A DNA stretch of 64,000 nt from Planctomycetota bacterium (GCA_020639295.1 JACKGY010000003.1:372001-436000); one strand, 5' to 3'; positions 1-9,109 are shown, numbered from the stretch's first letter. The notes: a model not told the origin generated them from the letters alone. Numbers and translations: made by a program.

Positions 1-2947
1 CGGGGTTCGGGTTGCGCACGCGCGCCAGGTACTGCGTGCGCGGCTTGACGTTCAGCTCTTCCAGGAGCGCGTAGCTGCGCGAGTCCTCGTGCAGGTGCCG
101 GACCGCGGCGTCGCGATCGTTGAGGTCACCGAAGACGATGGCCTCGGAAGGGCAGGCCTGCTGGCAGGCGGAGACGATGTCGCCATCGGCGATCGGTCGG
201 CCCGAATTGCGCGACTCCTGGCGGGCCGAGGCGATGCGCTGCACGCAGTAGGTGCACTTCTCCATGACGCCGCGGGCGCGCACGGTGACCTCCGGGTTGA
301 AGGCCATCTTGAGCGACTCGTTCTTCGCCTCCTTCAGCTCCTTGTGGTAGTTGAAGAAGTTGAAGCGGCGCACCTTGTAGGGGCAGTTGTTGGCGCAGTA
401 GCGGGTGCCGACACAGCGGTTGTAGACCATGTCGTTGAGGCCCTCGTGCGAGTGCATCGTGGCCGCCACGGGGCAGACCTGCTCGCAGGGGGCGTTCTCG
501 CAGTGCTGACAGGCCACCGGCTGCTGCACCACCTCGGGCGCGGCGATGTCGCCCCGGAAGTAGCGGTCGATGCGGATCCAGTGCATCTCGCGCCCCTTGA
601 GGACGTCGGCCTTGCCGACCACCGGGATGTTGTTCTCCGCCTGGCAACCGACCACGCAGGCGTTGCAGCCCACGCACTTGTTCAGGTCGATGGCCATGCC
701 CCAGCGCTTGCCGTCCTCGGGCAGCGGCGACTTCCACAGCGACTCGAGCTCGGGGTGGTGCACGACGTGTCGGGCGAAGTCCGGGTGCTTCTCGTACTCC
801 TCGAGGTCGGCCTCGCGGATCAGCTGGCCGAGGCGTTCCTCGCGGCCCTTCATGCCGATCTCGTCGATCGCGTGATGGCTCTGGGTCGCGGCCAGCTCGT
901 GGCAGCCGTCGATCTTCTCGACCACGACCGCGGCGAGGGCCGCGCCGGAGGCCTCCTGGATCGCGTAGGCATCGAAGCCGGGCGCGCCGATCTCGCGGCT
1001 CAGCGAACCGCCGACGTTGCCGGCCTCGCGGCGGCCGTAGCCGAGCGCGAGGCCGAGAGTGCCGGGCGCCTGGCCGGGCATGACGTAGACCGCGCAGTCG
1101 AGCTGGCGCTCGCCCCGCTTCAGCCGCACCATCGAGCCGGTGGTCAGCTCGAGGCGATCGGCGTCGGCGGCGGCCATCATCAGGGCGTTGTCCCAGGTCA
1201 GCTTGGACATGAAGTCCGGCAGTTCCTGGAGCCAGCCGTTGTTGGCGAAGCGGCCGTCCCAGACGGCGGGGCTGGGCTGGAAGACCAGCTCGAAGGCCCC
1301 GGTGGGCGCCGCGTTGGCGGTCATCGGGTCGAAGTCCCGAAGCTTGGCGGTCTCGATCCGCGCCGCCCCGTCCTTGTCGAAGCCGTCGTGGATCAGGTGG
1401 CGCCAGGCGCGATCGTCGCTGCCGTGGCCCTGCGACCAGGTCGTGCGCACCAGTTCGCGACCGGGGCGCTCCTCGCCGGCCAGGAGGGCGACGACTTCGA
1501 TGGCGCTGCGGCCGTCGTAGAGCGGTGCGATCAGCGGCTGGGCGACGACGAGGCTGCCGTCCCAGGCCAGGGCGTCGCCCCAGCACTCGAGATCGTGGGC
1601 CATCGGCAGGTGCCAGGTCGCGGCGCGCGCGGTCTCGTCGTGGTGGAGACCGAGGTGGACGCTGTGCGGCACCTTGGCCAGGGCCGCCGCGAACTCGAGC
1701 GCGGCGGGGCTGGCGTAGACCGGATTGGCGCCGAGGATCAGCAGGGTGTCGATCGCGCCGCTGCTCATCTGGGCCACCAGGCCCTTCAGGTCCTGATCGC
1801 CACGGTCGGGCTCGGCGATGTAGTCGACCGTCTTGCCGGGCGCACCGAGCCGCTCGTTGAGGCGATGGGCGAGGGCATGGACGCCGGCCGGCAGGTGTCG
1901 GCCGACGGCGATCAGCGCGGCGCCGGCATGGGCGGCCAGGTCGCGCGCCAGGGCGCTGGCGAACTCCGCCTCGTCCTTGCCGAGGCCCGTGGCCTCGCCG
2001 CCGGCCAGGACGCTCTCGACCGCGCTCAGGAAGGCCAGGGCGCGGGAGGGCTTGAGCTGGAGGCGATGATCGGCGCAGGCACCGGTGGTGCTGTAGCCGG
2101 ACTCGATGGCGTAGAGCCGGTTCATCTCCCGCTTCGGGTCGCGACCGCGGGCCCAGTCGCGGCTCAGGCGCTGGGCGTCCGGGTGCAGGCCGAAGAGGTC
2201 GCAGTCGAGACTGACGATGCGGCGCGCGGCCTCGAGCCGGAAGATCGAACGCAGCTCGCGGCCGTAGGCGAGGCGGCTGCCCTCGATCTCGTTGGCGCGA
2301 TCGACCGGCGCGCTCTGGACGAAGCGGGCCGCGGGGAACTTGGCCAGGATCTCGCGGCGGAGCCGAGCCATGGTGGGCGACGAGCTGAGGTCGGCGAGGA
2401 TCGCCAGACCGCGACCCTGCTGGCCCCCGAGGGCGGCGAGCCGGTCGGCGAGGAAGGCCGAGAACTCGGCCCAACCCGCGGCCTCGCCGTCGCGACGGCG
2501 GGGATTCTTCGAGCGTTCCGGGTCACAGAGACCGAGCATCAGGGCCTGGGCGAAGACCGAGGACGAGCCGCGCACCATCGGGTGATCCGGGTTGCCCTCG
2601 ACCTTGTTCGGCCGACCGTCGCGGCTGGTGACCAGAAGCGGCTGGGCGACCCCGCCCAGCTCCATCATGCTGGCGAAGTGGCGGGCGGCTCCCGGCTCGG
2701 TGCCGTCCGGACGGGCGGCGTAGGGCAGGATCTTCTCGTCCTCCCAGCGGCAGGCGGTCATGCCGGCCAGGGCGGCGCTGGCGCCGAGGAGCTGCAGGAA
2801 GCGCCGGCGGCTCACCGAGCTGGGCAGGTCCTCGTCGCTCTCCTGGCCCGGGAACTCGTTCTCGAGCTGGCGGCGGAAGTAGTCGTTGCGAGCCAGCTCG
2901 TCGAGGCTCCGCCAGTAGGTCGACCGGTCGTTGTTCAGCGATGACAT
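1..2947 (-). CDS. actB: Alternative complex III subunit ActB (molybdopterin-like domain plus Fe-S domain), 3' end cut by window edge
   Basis: Menaquinol-oxidising alternative complex III subunit, periplasmic side of the membrane. The N-terminus (starts MSSLNN) carries a twin-arginine-type signal, RRRFLQLLGAS, near residue 45, followed by a hydrophobic stretch. A long molybdopterin-oxidoreductase-like region follows, then a ferredoxin-like region with cysteine groups CVGCNACVVGC (about residue 760), CQHCENAPCEQVCP, CVGTRYCANNC, CTYC and CQQACP, enough for four iron-sulfur clusters. The last residues seen (LEELN..PRTQYLARVRNPNP) resemble the family C-terminus, so little is missing. The ATG lies 13 nt inside the end of actA, which suggests translational coupling. 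The rest of the act operon should lie left of the window. Confidence 0.93.
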   Translation of the reverse strand, partial: MSSLNNDRSTYWRSLDELARNDYFRRQLENEFPGQESDEDLPSSVSRRRFLQLLGASAALAGMTACRWEDEKILPYAARPDGTEPGAARHFASMMELGGVAQPLLVTSRDGRPNKVEGNPDHPMVRGSSSVFAQALMLGLCDPERSKNPRRRDGEAAGWAEFSAFLADRLAALGGQQGRGLAILADLSSSPTMARLRREILAKFPAARFVQSAPVDRANEIEGSRLAYGRELRSIFRLEAARRIVSLDCDLFGLHPDAQRLSRDWARGRDPKREMNRLYAIESGYSTTGACADHRLQLKPSRALAFLSAVESVLAGGEATGLGKDEAEFASALARDLAAHAGAALIAVGRHLPAGVHALAHRLNERLGAPGKTVDYIAEPDRGDQDLKGLVAQMSSGAIDTLLILGANPVYASPAALEFAAALAKVPHSVHLGLHHDETARAATWHLPMAHDLECWGDALAWDGSLVVAQPLIAPLYDGRSAIEVVALLAGEERPGRELVRTTWSQGHGSDDRAWRHLIHDGFDKDGAARIETAKLRDFDPMTANAAPTGAFELVFQPSPAVWDGRFANNGWLQELPDFMSKLTWDNALMMAAADADRLELTTGSMVRLKRGERQLDCAVYVMPGQAPGTLGLALGYGRREAGNVGGSLSREIGAPGFDAYAIQEASGAALAAVVVEKIDGCHELAATQSHHAIDEIGMKGREERLGQLIREADLEEYEKHPDFARHVVHHPELESLWKSPLPEDGKRWGMAIDLNKCVGCNACVVGCQAENNIPVVGKADVLKGREMHWIRIDRYFRGDIAAPEVVQQPVACQHCENAPCEQVCPVAATMHSHEGLNDMVYNRCVGTRYCANNCPYKVRRFNFFNYHKELKEAKNESLKMAFNPEVTVRARGVMEKCTYCVQRIASARQESRNSGRPIADGDIVSACQQACPSEAIVFGDLNDRDAAVRHLHEDSRSYALLEELNVKPRTQYLARVRNPNP

Positions 2948-3585
2948 GTCGAGCAATCCTGGGAGGGGTTGATGCCCTGGGTTTCCCGCAGGCGGCGGCC
3001 GAGGGACTCCTGGTCCTCCTCCGGCTTCCAGGCCATGTCGGTGATCCGGTCCTTCGGGCGCAGGTGCTTCTCGGGGTTGCGATGGCAGTCGAGGCACCAG
3101 CCCATGCTCAGGGCCTGGGCCTGGTAGACCACGTCCATCTGGTCGACCCGGTCGTGGCAGCTCACGCAGCCGACGCCGGCATCGAGGTGGGCCGCATGGT
3201 TGAAGTAGACGTAGTCGGGCAGGTCGTGGACGCGGCGCCAGGGGATCGGCTGGCCGCTGGCCACGCTGTCGCGCAGGGTCGCGAGCTTCTCGCTGTCCTT
3301 CTTGATCGTGGCGTGGCAGTTGAGGCAGGTCGCGGCCGGCGGCACCGCCGCATGCTCCTCGCGCTCGACGCTGTTGTGACAGTAGCGGCAGTCCAGCTTG
3401 AGCTGGCCGGCGTGCTGCGCGTGCGAGAAGGGGATCGGCTGGGTCGGCTGGTAGCCGACGTCCGTGGTCTCGGGCGACGCCCCGTAGGCGAAGAGGACGA
3501 CCAGGTAGACGGGACCGAGCAAGAGGGCGGGGCCGAGGAGGCCGCGCAGCTTGTTGGTCCACTCGGGGAAGATCAGGGGACTCAT
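2935..3585 (-). CDS. actA: Alternative complex III pentahaem cytochrome c subunit ActA
   Basis: Periplasmic pentahaem cytochrome of alternative complex III, which passes electrons from menaquinol towards cytochrome c or a terminal oxidase. The 216 residues contain one N-terminal membrane anchor (about residues 15-35) and five CXXCH haem sites: CRYCH, CLNCH, CVSCH, CLDCH and CSTCH, the last almost at the C-terminus. Extra histidines (FSHAQH, FNHAAH) fit distal haem ligands. It is the first gene of the minus-strand act operon and overlaps actB by 13 nt. Size and haem count match the family. Confidence 0.95.
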   Translation of the reverse strand: MSPLIFPEWTNKLRGLLGPALLLGPVYLVVLFAYGASPETTDVGYQPTQPIPFSHAQHAGQLKLDCRYCHNSVEREEHAAVPPAATCLNCHATIKKDSEKLATLRDSVASGQPIPWRRVHDLPDYVYFNHAAHLDAGVGCVSCHDRVDQMDVVYQAQALSMGWCLDCHRNPEKHLRPKDRITDMAWKPEEDQESLGRRLRETQGINPSQDCSTCHR

Positions 3586-3734
3586 CGGACCTTTCGGTTG
3601 CGATTTGGCCGGATCGGGGAGGGTATGGACCCCGATTGCACTGGTTACTGATCGCGGGAGTAGCGCCGCGCAATGGACCGCCCCGCCGCGCGAAAGCGCG
3701 CCGCATCCTTTGCTCCGCCTGGGGAGGTCTCAAG

Positions 3735-3749
3735 GCGACAAAGTGTCGC
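3735..3749. promoter_or_regulatory. 15-bp palindrome upstream of actA
   Basis: GCGACA-AAG-TGTCGC is a perfect 6-3-6 inverted repeat about 150 bp upstream of the actA start, in the gap after the SRPBCC-PhyH gene. Its size suits a dimeric regulator. No well-matched promoter hexamers were found beside it, so its function is inference. The same gap (3586-3869) also holds a GNRA-like hairpin, CGCGC-GAAA-GCGCG, at 3687-3700, and no credible gene. Confidence 0.35.
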
Positions 3750-3869
3750 TAGTCGTCATGGGACGAAATGCCACAGGCGGCCGGCGGGGGTGGTGACGAG
3801 CGACCATCCGCAGGTCGGCGACCGGCGGAAGTCGTTTTCTGAGGGTGGATTCGGGCGGATGCCCGGCGC

Positions 3870-5255
3870 TCAGTCGCGCTTCATCGCGCACCAGTAGGCG
3901 CGCGAGCCGTGCTGGTGACGGCGATGGCTCGGGTCCCGGGCAACGTACTCGGGATCCACGTCCACCGGGCAGAGATGGCTCACGAGACTGCGTCGGGTCA
4001 GCTTCGGGTCGGGGTCCGGAGCGCCACCGTGGACCAGGTCGGCGTGCCAGACCAGGACGTCGCCGCGGCGGGCGAGGAAGGGGCGCATGGCCAGGCCACG
4101 CTCCTCCGAGCGGTCGACCACCCAGCGGAAGAACTCCTCCTCGTCCATGTAGCCGAAGGGCTTCACCTTGGAGCGACCGAGCCAGAGGTACTCCTCGATC
4201 TCGTGGCTGCCCTCGTAGTAGCGCAGCTCGCCGGAACCGGGGACGACGTCCTCGAGGGCGATCCAGACCCCGACGAACTCCATCGGGGAGCTGAGACCGA
4301 CGAAGGCGGTGTCCTGGTGCATGCCCTGGCCGGTGCCCCGCTCGAAGAGCAGGGTCTGGAAGGCCATCGCCGGGCGCTCGAAGAGCTTCTCCAGGAAGCC
4401 GAGGAGCGCCGGGGAGAAGATCAGGTCGCGGGCCCGGGCGGAGCGTGTGTGGACGTCGAGCAGCTTGTGGCGGAGCGCCCGGTGGCCGGGCTTCATGGTC
4501 TCGAAGACGAAGCGGCCGTCACGGGCGCACTCGACGACCAGATCCTCCGGGGGCGCCGCCCAGAGCTCGTCGAGTTCGGTCTCGAACCGGCTGATGGCCT
4601 CCTCGCTGACCCCGTTCCGGAAGACGAGGTAGCCCTGCTTCCGCCAGCGCCGGAAGAGCTCGCCCTCGGCCTCGCTCAGGAGGCCGAGCTGCACCTTGCC
4701 GGCGATCCGACCCTCGGCATCGGAGAGATCGGGCCAGAAACCGCCGAAGCGGGAACGGTAGCGGGGGAAGCGCGAGACGCGCTCGCAGAAGCGGTCGAGG
4801 AAGTCGTCGAGGGCGCCGGGCAGGCGCCCGAACATCGCGTTGAGGGCCTCGAGGAAGAGGCCGAAGAGCGGGTGGTCGTCCGCCGAACGGAGCCTGACCT
4901 CGAGCTGGGTCTCGTCGGCGACGGCCTGGAATCCCAGTTCCAGGAGCCCGCCCACCATGGGGGCGTCGCCAAGGATGGCGCCGAGTTCCAGGGCCAGGGA
5001 ACGTCCCGGGTCCAGGCTCACGAAGCGCCCCAGGAGCCGGCCCTGGCCCCCCTGCGGCAGGCCGATCCAGAGCTCCAGCCCGCCGCCCGGCCGGGCCTCC
5101 ACCGCGACCGACTCGATCGGGTAGTTGGACCCCGGCGAGAACCACTGGGCGAGGCGCTCCCGGTCGGTGAAGCAGGCGAAGACCTGGTCCGGTCGGGCCT
5201 GCAGCCGGTAGGCGAAGCGGGCCTGGGCGGTGGTCGAACTGAGCGATTCCGTCAT
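3870..5255 (-). CDS. SRPBCC (AHSA1-like) domain fused to a PhyH-family Fe(II)/2-oxoglutarate dioxygenase
   Basis: Two-domain protein of 461 residues. Residues 10-180 resemble an AHSA1/START-like ligand-binding fold (FAYRLQARPDQVFACFTD, LAQWFSPG). Residues 205-461 resemble phytanoyl-CoA dioxygenase: the iron-binding HxD is in GMHQDTAF (about residue 311), the distal His in WHADLVHGG (about 407), and the 2-oxoglutarate Arg in LTRRSLVSHL. All catalytic residues are present, so it is probably active. The substrate is unknown; the N-terminal domain may bind a hydrophobic ligand or substrate. It looks monocistronic. A -10-like TAGACT lies about 35 bp upstream on the minus strand. Confidence 0.85.
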   Translation of the reverse strand: MTESLSSTTAQARFAYRLQARPDQVFACFTDRERLAQWFSPGSNYPIESVAVEARPGGGLELWIGLPQGGQGRLLGRFVSLDPGRSLALELGAILGDAPMVGGLLELGFQAVADETQLEVRLRSADDHPLFGLFLEALNAMFGRLPGALDDFLDRFCERVSRFPRYRSRFGGFWPDLSDAEGRIAGKVQLGLLSEAEGELFRRWRKQGYLVFRNGVSEEAISRFETELDELWAAPPEDLVVECARDGRFVFETMKPGHRALRHKLLDVHTRSARARDLIFSPALLGFLEKLFERPAMAFQTLLFERGTGQGMHQDTAFVGLSSPMEFVGVWIALEDVVPGSGELRYYEGSHEIEEYLWLGRSKVKPFGYMDEEEFFRWVVDRSEERGLAMRPFLARRGDVLVWHADLVHGGAPDPDPKLTRRSLVSHLCPVDVDPEYVARDPSHRRHQHGSRAYWCAMKRD

Positions 5256-5290
5256 GGCACCTGGCGAGGGTCGAGGGTACGGGACGGCGG

Positions 5291-5302
5291 AGTCTACCCC
5301 GG
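5291..5302 (-). promoter_or_regulatory. Promoter-like -10 element (TAGACTCCGCC type) upstream of the SRPBCC-PhyH gene
   Basis: On the minus strand the sequence reads GGTAGACTCCGCC, with TAGACT as a possible -10 hexamer about 35 bp before the ATG. Nearly the same 12-mer sits upstream of the AEC permease (8455-8466), and a variant with TATACT upstream of the cysteine dioxygenase (near 22900). No clear -35 TTGACA is seen at 16-18 bp. Confidence 0.35.
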
Positions 5303-5352
5303 GGCATTCCTCCCTGGATACCCTAAAAGAGGGTTTTCGTTCCCGTCGAGAC

Positions 5353-7524
5353 TCAGCGTTCGGAGTCGAGGTCGATCAGCAGATCCCGCGCCTCGTCGAG
5401 GCTCGGGTCGCAGGCCAGGGCATGTTCGGCGGCATCCCGGGCCCGCTCGGTCATGGGGCTGCCGCGGTAGAAACGGGCGCGGAGATAGGCGATCAGGGCG
5501 GAATCAGGCGCCAGACGTCCGGCCTCCTCGACGTTCACCAGGGCCGAGCGGTAGTCGGTGGCTCCCGCTTGGACCAGCGCCAGCAGGACCCGGATGGCCG
5601 GCGAGCGCGGGCGCAGGGCCACGGCGACTTCAAGGTGACGCCGTGCCCGGGCGCCGACCTCGGGATCGGGGCCGCCGACGGCGGGACGGCTCGCGAGCAG
5701 GAGGCTGGCCTGGAAGACCTGGAGGCCGACCGCGTCCGGATGGAGGTCAACGGCCTCGGCGATGAGCTGGCGACCGGCCTCGGCCCGCTCGGGGTGACGG
5801 AGGAGCCGCTCGGCCAGGAAACGGAGATAGTCCTCACCCTGCTGCCGCCAGGAACCCGGTTCCAGGAAGGCGTCGAGGCGGTCGAATCGGGATGCGTCGT
5901 TCCGGGCGCTGCGCCAGAGGTGGCGGAGCGCCGGGTCCTTCTCGCAGCGTTCCACGAGGATGATGAGGTTGCGCTCGATCCGCTCCAGGCGCGCGACTTC
6001 CGCGGCGTCACCGGCGCCGGAGCGGAGGGTGTCGATCTGGCCGACGAGGCGGTAGAGGCCCCCCAGGATCTTGCGGGCCGCGGTCGGCGAGCGGCCGAAG
6101 GCGGCATCGAGGATGCCGGCGGCCTGGCCCAGCTCGAGGCGCTGGTCGAGTTCGATGCCACGTTGTCCCCAGGCCGCGATCTGGGCCTCGAAGATCCGGC
6201 GGTCGGCGTCGATCCGGAACTGGCCCGAATGGACGACGTCGAGCAGCAGGCCCTGCTCCTCGATCACCTCGGCCAGGCGGAGATCGCGGGTCGACTCGCG
6301 GGCCGCGTTCGCCTCCTCCCGACGTCGCCCCTCCTCGGCGGCGATCCGGGCCTCGAGGGGCAGGATCGCGCGATCACGATCACCGACGCCGACGAACCAG
6401 CCGGTGACCACGCCGATCGTTCCGAGGACGGCGAAGAGGACGAAACCGGCCGTGGCGATGCCTGGCTCGCGCCGCATCCAGCGCAGGAAGCGGTTGCCGA
6501 GCGCCGGCCGTCGGGCGAGGGGAGGTCGCCCGGCGAGGGCGCGGTCGAGGTCGTCGGCGAACAGGCCCGCGCTGCCGTAGCGACGGGCGCGTTCGGGCGC
6601 GAGCGCCGCGGCGATCACCGCGTCCAGCTCGGCGGGCAGGCCCCGCTCCGCGGCCTTCGCCGAGCGCGGGACGAAGCGGGCCGACTCGCGCCGCAGCTCG
6701 GCCTCGGTCGGCGCCGGGATCGGCAGCTCCCCGGTGACGATGCGATGGACCAGGGCGCCGAATGCCCAGACGTCGGCCCGGCGGTCGGTCCGCAGGGCGG
6801 CTTCGCCGAGCTGCTCGGGGGCCCGGTAGGCCAGTTCGGTCAACGAGGCCCGAAGGGGCCGGCGGCCTTCGAGGGCGGCCACGCCGAGTCCCTTGATCGC
6901 CGGACCACGCGGCCCGAGGACGATGCTGGCGGGGCCGAGCCGGCCGTGGACGATGCCGATCTGATGGGCGCGATCGAGAAGGCGCGCGGCGGCGCCGATC
7001 TGGCGGAGGAGGGCGGTCCGCGTCGCGACCCCGGGCCCCGGCGCGGCCTCGAGGCGCTGCAGGGCCGTGCTCAGCGTCGGTCCGGCGGCCGGCTCCTCGA
7101 CCAGGTAGAGCAGGCCCTCAGCCAGGCCGGCGTCGCGTAGATCGACCAGCGCCGGCAGGTCGAGGCTGCGGGCCAGGACCAGCTCCGCGCGCAGCTCCGC
7201 CAGGTCGTGGTCGTCGAATTCCGGTCGGCGGTTGAAGACCCGGAGCACCACGGGGCGCCCGTCCGGGGCGATGGCGTGCTGGCGGAGCGAGGCCTCGTCG
7301 CGGCCGATCTCGCCGAGCAGCCGGTAGGGTCCGAAGCCGGGGCCCGGGCGCTGGACGCCGAAGACGTGGTCGAGAACGAGGGCGAGGGGCAGTCCGGCCA
7401 GGCCGGGCAGGCGCCCGAGCTGCTCACCGATGTTCCGTCGCCGGCCCTGGGCCCGGTCCTCGGCCAGCGCGCGATCGAGCGCGGCGACGAGGTCGTCCAG
7501 ATTGGCGGGACTCGGCTCCTGCAT
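5353..7524 (-). CDS. Membrane-anchored Ser/Thr pseudokinase with C-terminal TPR-like region
   Basis: A 723-residue protein with a Ser/Thr-kinase-like domain (about residues 60-330), a transmembrane helix (about 360-385, FVLFAVLGTIGVVTGW) and a long helical C-terminus with TPR-like spacing. Fold landmarks remain: YRAPEQL for the APE motif and RADVWAFGAL after it. Key catalytic residues do not: the Gly-rich loop reads IGRDEA, the VAIK lysine is Arg (VVLRVF), HRD-K-N reads HGRLGPAS, and DFG reads GLGV. Loss of all three indicates a pseudokinase acting as scaffold or sensor. It appears to stand alone, with the AEC permease 62 bp upstream in the same direction. Confidence 0.85.
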   Translation of the reverse strand: MQEPSPANLDDLVAALDRALAEDRAQGRRRNIGEQLGRLPGLAGLPLALVLDHVFGVQRPGPGFGPYRLLGEIGRDEASLRQHAIAPDGRPVVLRVFNRRPEFDDHDLAELRAELVLARSLDLPALVDLRDAGLAEGLLYLVEEPAAGPTLSTALQRLEAAPGPGVATRTALLRQIGAAARLLDRAHQIGIVHGRLGPASIVLGPRGPAIKGLGVAALEGRRPLRASLTELAYRAPEQLGEAALRTDRRADVWAFGALVHRIVTGELPIPAPTEAELRRESARFVPRSAKAAERGLPAELDAVIAAALAPERARRYGSAGLFADDLDRALAGRPPLARRPALGNRFLRWMRREPGIATAGFVLFAVLGTIGVVTGWFVGVGDRDRAILPLEARIAAEEGRRREEANAARESTRDLRLAEVIEEQGLLLDVVHSGQFRIDADRRIFEAQIAAWGQRGIELDQRLELGQAAGILDAAFGRSPTAARKILGGLYRLVGQIDTLRSGAGDAAEVARLERIERNLIILVERCEKDPALRHLWRSARNDASRFDRLDAFLEPGSWRQQGEDYLRFLAERLLRHPERAEAGRQLIAEAVDLHPDAVGLQVFQASLLLASRPAVGGPDPEVGARARRHLEVAVALRPRSPAIRVLLALVQAGATDYRSALVNVEEAGRLAPDSALIAYLRARFYRGSPMTERARDAAEHALACDPSLDEARDLLIDLDSER

Positions 7525-7586
7525 GATCGGGCGATCGTAGTCGGAAGGGCGGGCGCTGGATAGGTGGAAAGCGCCCGGAAGCCGCC

Positions 7587-8453
7587 TCAGAGCAGGATCA
7601 GCACCAGGGGCAGGAGCAAGAGCGAGAGCAGGCTGCCGGCGACGATGGCCGAGGCCACGTCTTCGGGCTGCGCGTCGAAACGCTGCGCGAACATCAGCGA
7701 GAGGATCGCCGGAGGCATGATCGACTCGATCAGGAGAACGTCACGGAGGACGCCCCGGACCGAGAAGACGGTCACGAAGAGCAGGGCGGCGGCGAGACCG
7801 ACGCCCTGGCGCATGGCGCAGACGAAGAGGGCGGGCGCGGGGCGGGCGATGCGCAGTCGCCGGAGCTGTTGGCCCAGGACCACGAGCAGGAGAGGGATGG
7901 CCGCCTCGCCGAGGATGCCGATCGGTTCCATGACCAGGCGGGGGACCGCCAGTCCGGAGAGCGAACAGAGGATGCCGAGGGCGGCGGCATGGACGATCGG
8001 CATGCGGAGGACTCGCCCCAGCGAGGCCTGACCACCGACGATCAGCCCCGAGAGCAGGGCCTGGGCGGTCGCGACGGTCACGAAGACCAGGGCCGCCGCC
8101 TCGAAGCCCTCCTCGCCCCGGGCCAGGCGACAGGCCGACAGGCCGAGGTTGCCGGCATTCCAGAAGGTCACCGGCAGGATCAGGCCGCGGGCGGAACGCC
8201 CCCGCAACCGGAGGACGAGGGCCGCCCCGGCTCCGGTCGCCAGCATGATGAAGAGCGTGGCGCCGACGATGGTGAGGCCGCCGCGGGCGGCGCCGTGGTC
8301 GCGGGCCAGTTCGGCGAAGATCAGGCAGGGTGAGCAGACCAGGAGGGCCAGCTGCGAGAGGGACTCCATCGAGATCCGGGTCCGGCCCTCGATGAGGAAA
8401 CCGAGACCGACGATGGCCAGAAGCGGCAGCATGGTGTCGATCACGACCTGCAT
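7587..8453 (-). CDS. Auxin efflux carrier (AEC) family permease
   Basis: Integral membrane transporter of 288 residues with about ten hydrophobic helices and the N- and C-terminal halves typical of AEC/BART permeases (start MLPLLAIVGLGFLIEG; internal NAGNLGLS; late MPPAILSLMFAQRF). Family members export or take up organic acids or other anions; the substrate here is unknown. I chose the ATG giving MQVVIDTM, because the upstream in-frame extension is Arg/Pro-rich and not transporter-like. It is divergent from the marR-like gene with 109 bp between starts, so control by that regulator is plausible. Confidence 0.85.
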   Translation of the reverse strand: MQVVIDTMLPLLAIVGLGFLIEGRTRISMESLSQLALLVCSPCLIFAELARDHGAARGGLTIVGATLFIMLATGAGAALVLRLRGRSARGLILPVTFWNAGNLGLSACRLARGEEGFEAAALVFVTVATAQALLSGLIVGGQASLGRVLRMPIVHAAALGILCSLSGLAVPRLVMEPIGILGEAAIPLLLVVLGQQLRRLRIARPAPALFVCAMRQGVGLAAALLFVTVFSVRGVLRDVLLIESIMPPAILSLMFAQRFDAQPEDVASAIVAGSLLSLLLLPLVLILL

Positions 8454-8562
8454 GGCGGAGTCTACGGTGCGCCGTGGAGGGAAAAAGGCCGCGACCTCGG
8501 GCCTGGTTTCGGGTTCTTGGAGGTCGCGAGGCCACGGGGCCTCTGCCGTCCTGGATGCGAAG

Positions 8563-9051
8563 ATGCCCGGAAGACCACCAACCAGACCGCTCGCGGGGCC
8601 TCTGACCGGCGATTCGGCCGAGATCCGCAGCCTGCTCGGTCTGCTCCGGACGGCGGCCCGCGTCAACGACCACATCGGGAACTACCTCAAGAGCCGGGGC
8701 ATCAGCCAGCAGCAATACACGGTCCTGCGCATCCTCGGCCGCGCCGGCAGCGAGGGTCTCGCGGCCAGCGCGATCGGCGACCGGATGGTCCAACGCCTGC
8801 CCGACGTGACCCGTCTCCTCGATCGACTCGAGGCGGCGGGCAAGGTCCGTCGCAGCCGATCCCAGGAGGACCGTCGGGTCGTGCGGGTCACCATCACCGC
8901 GGCCGCGCGCCGCGAGATCGAGGCCCTCGAAGCGCCGGTGCGGGCGCTCGCCGAGGAAGTCCTCGGGGGCATGGATCCGCTGGAGCGCCAGCAGCTCGAT
9001 CGCCTCCTCGGCGACGTCCGCGAGCGGATCGACGCCCTCCCGCGCCGCTGA
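8563..9051 (+). CDS. MarR-family transcriptional regulator
   Basis: A 162-residue winged-helix regulator. The central part shows the MarR pattern: helix LLRTAARVNDHIGNYLKSRG, recognition region SAIGDRMVQRLPDVTRLLDRLEAAG and wing SQEDRRVVRVTIT, with long C-terminal dimerisation helices. The start gives MPGRPPTRP; the in-frame region before it is low-complexity. It is divergent from an AEC permease. A perfect palindrome inside the next promoter (9086-9100) has the size of a MarR operator; whether this protein binds it is inference. Confidence 0.88.
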   Translation: MPGRPPTRPLAGPLTGDSAEIRSLLGLLRTAARVNDHIGNYLKSRGISQQQYTVLRILGRAGSEGLAASAIGDRMVQRLPDVTRLLDRLEAAGKVRRSRSQEDRRVVRVTITAAARREIEALEAPVRALAEEVLGGMDPLERQQLDRLLGDVRERIDALPRR

Positions 9052-9080
9052 GCTCGCCGCGAACCCGTCTCATTCGGCGA

Positions 9081-9109
9081 TTGACCCTTGTCGAACAAGG
9101 ACTTACCAT
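9081..9109 (+). promoter_or_regulatory. Sigma-70-type promoter with palindromic operator in the spacer
   Basis: TTGACC (9081-9086), a 17-bp spacer and TACCAT (9104-9109) form a well-spaced promoter for the large secreted gene beginning at 9237. The spacer contains a perfect 6-3-6 palindrome, CCTTGT-CGA-ACAAGG (9086-9100), overlapping the end of the -35. A protein bound there would block RNA polymerase, so repression is likely. Confidence 0.65.

Noticed and set aside
89..2944. Long open frame on the plus strand opposite actB
   Set aside because: Low-complexity Ala/Gly/Val/Arg-rich translation. The minus frame has five Cys clusters and a Tat signal. High GC leaves the antisense frame free of stops.
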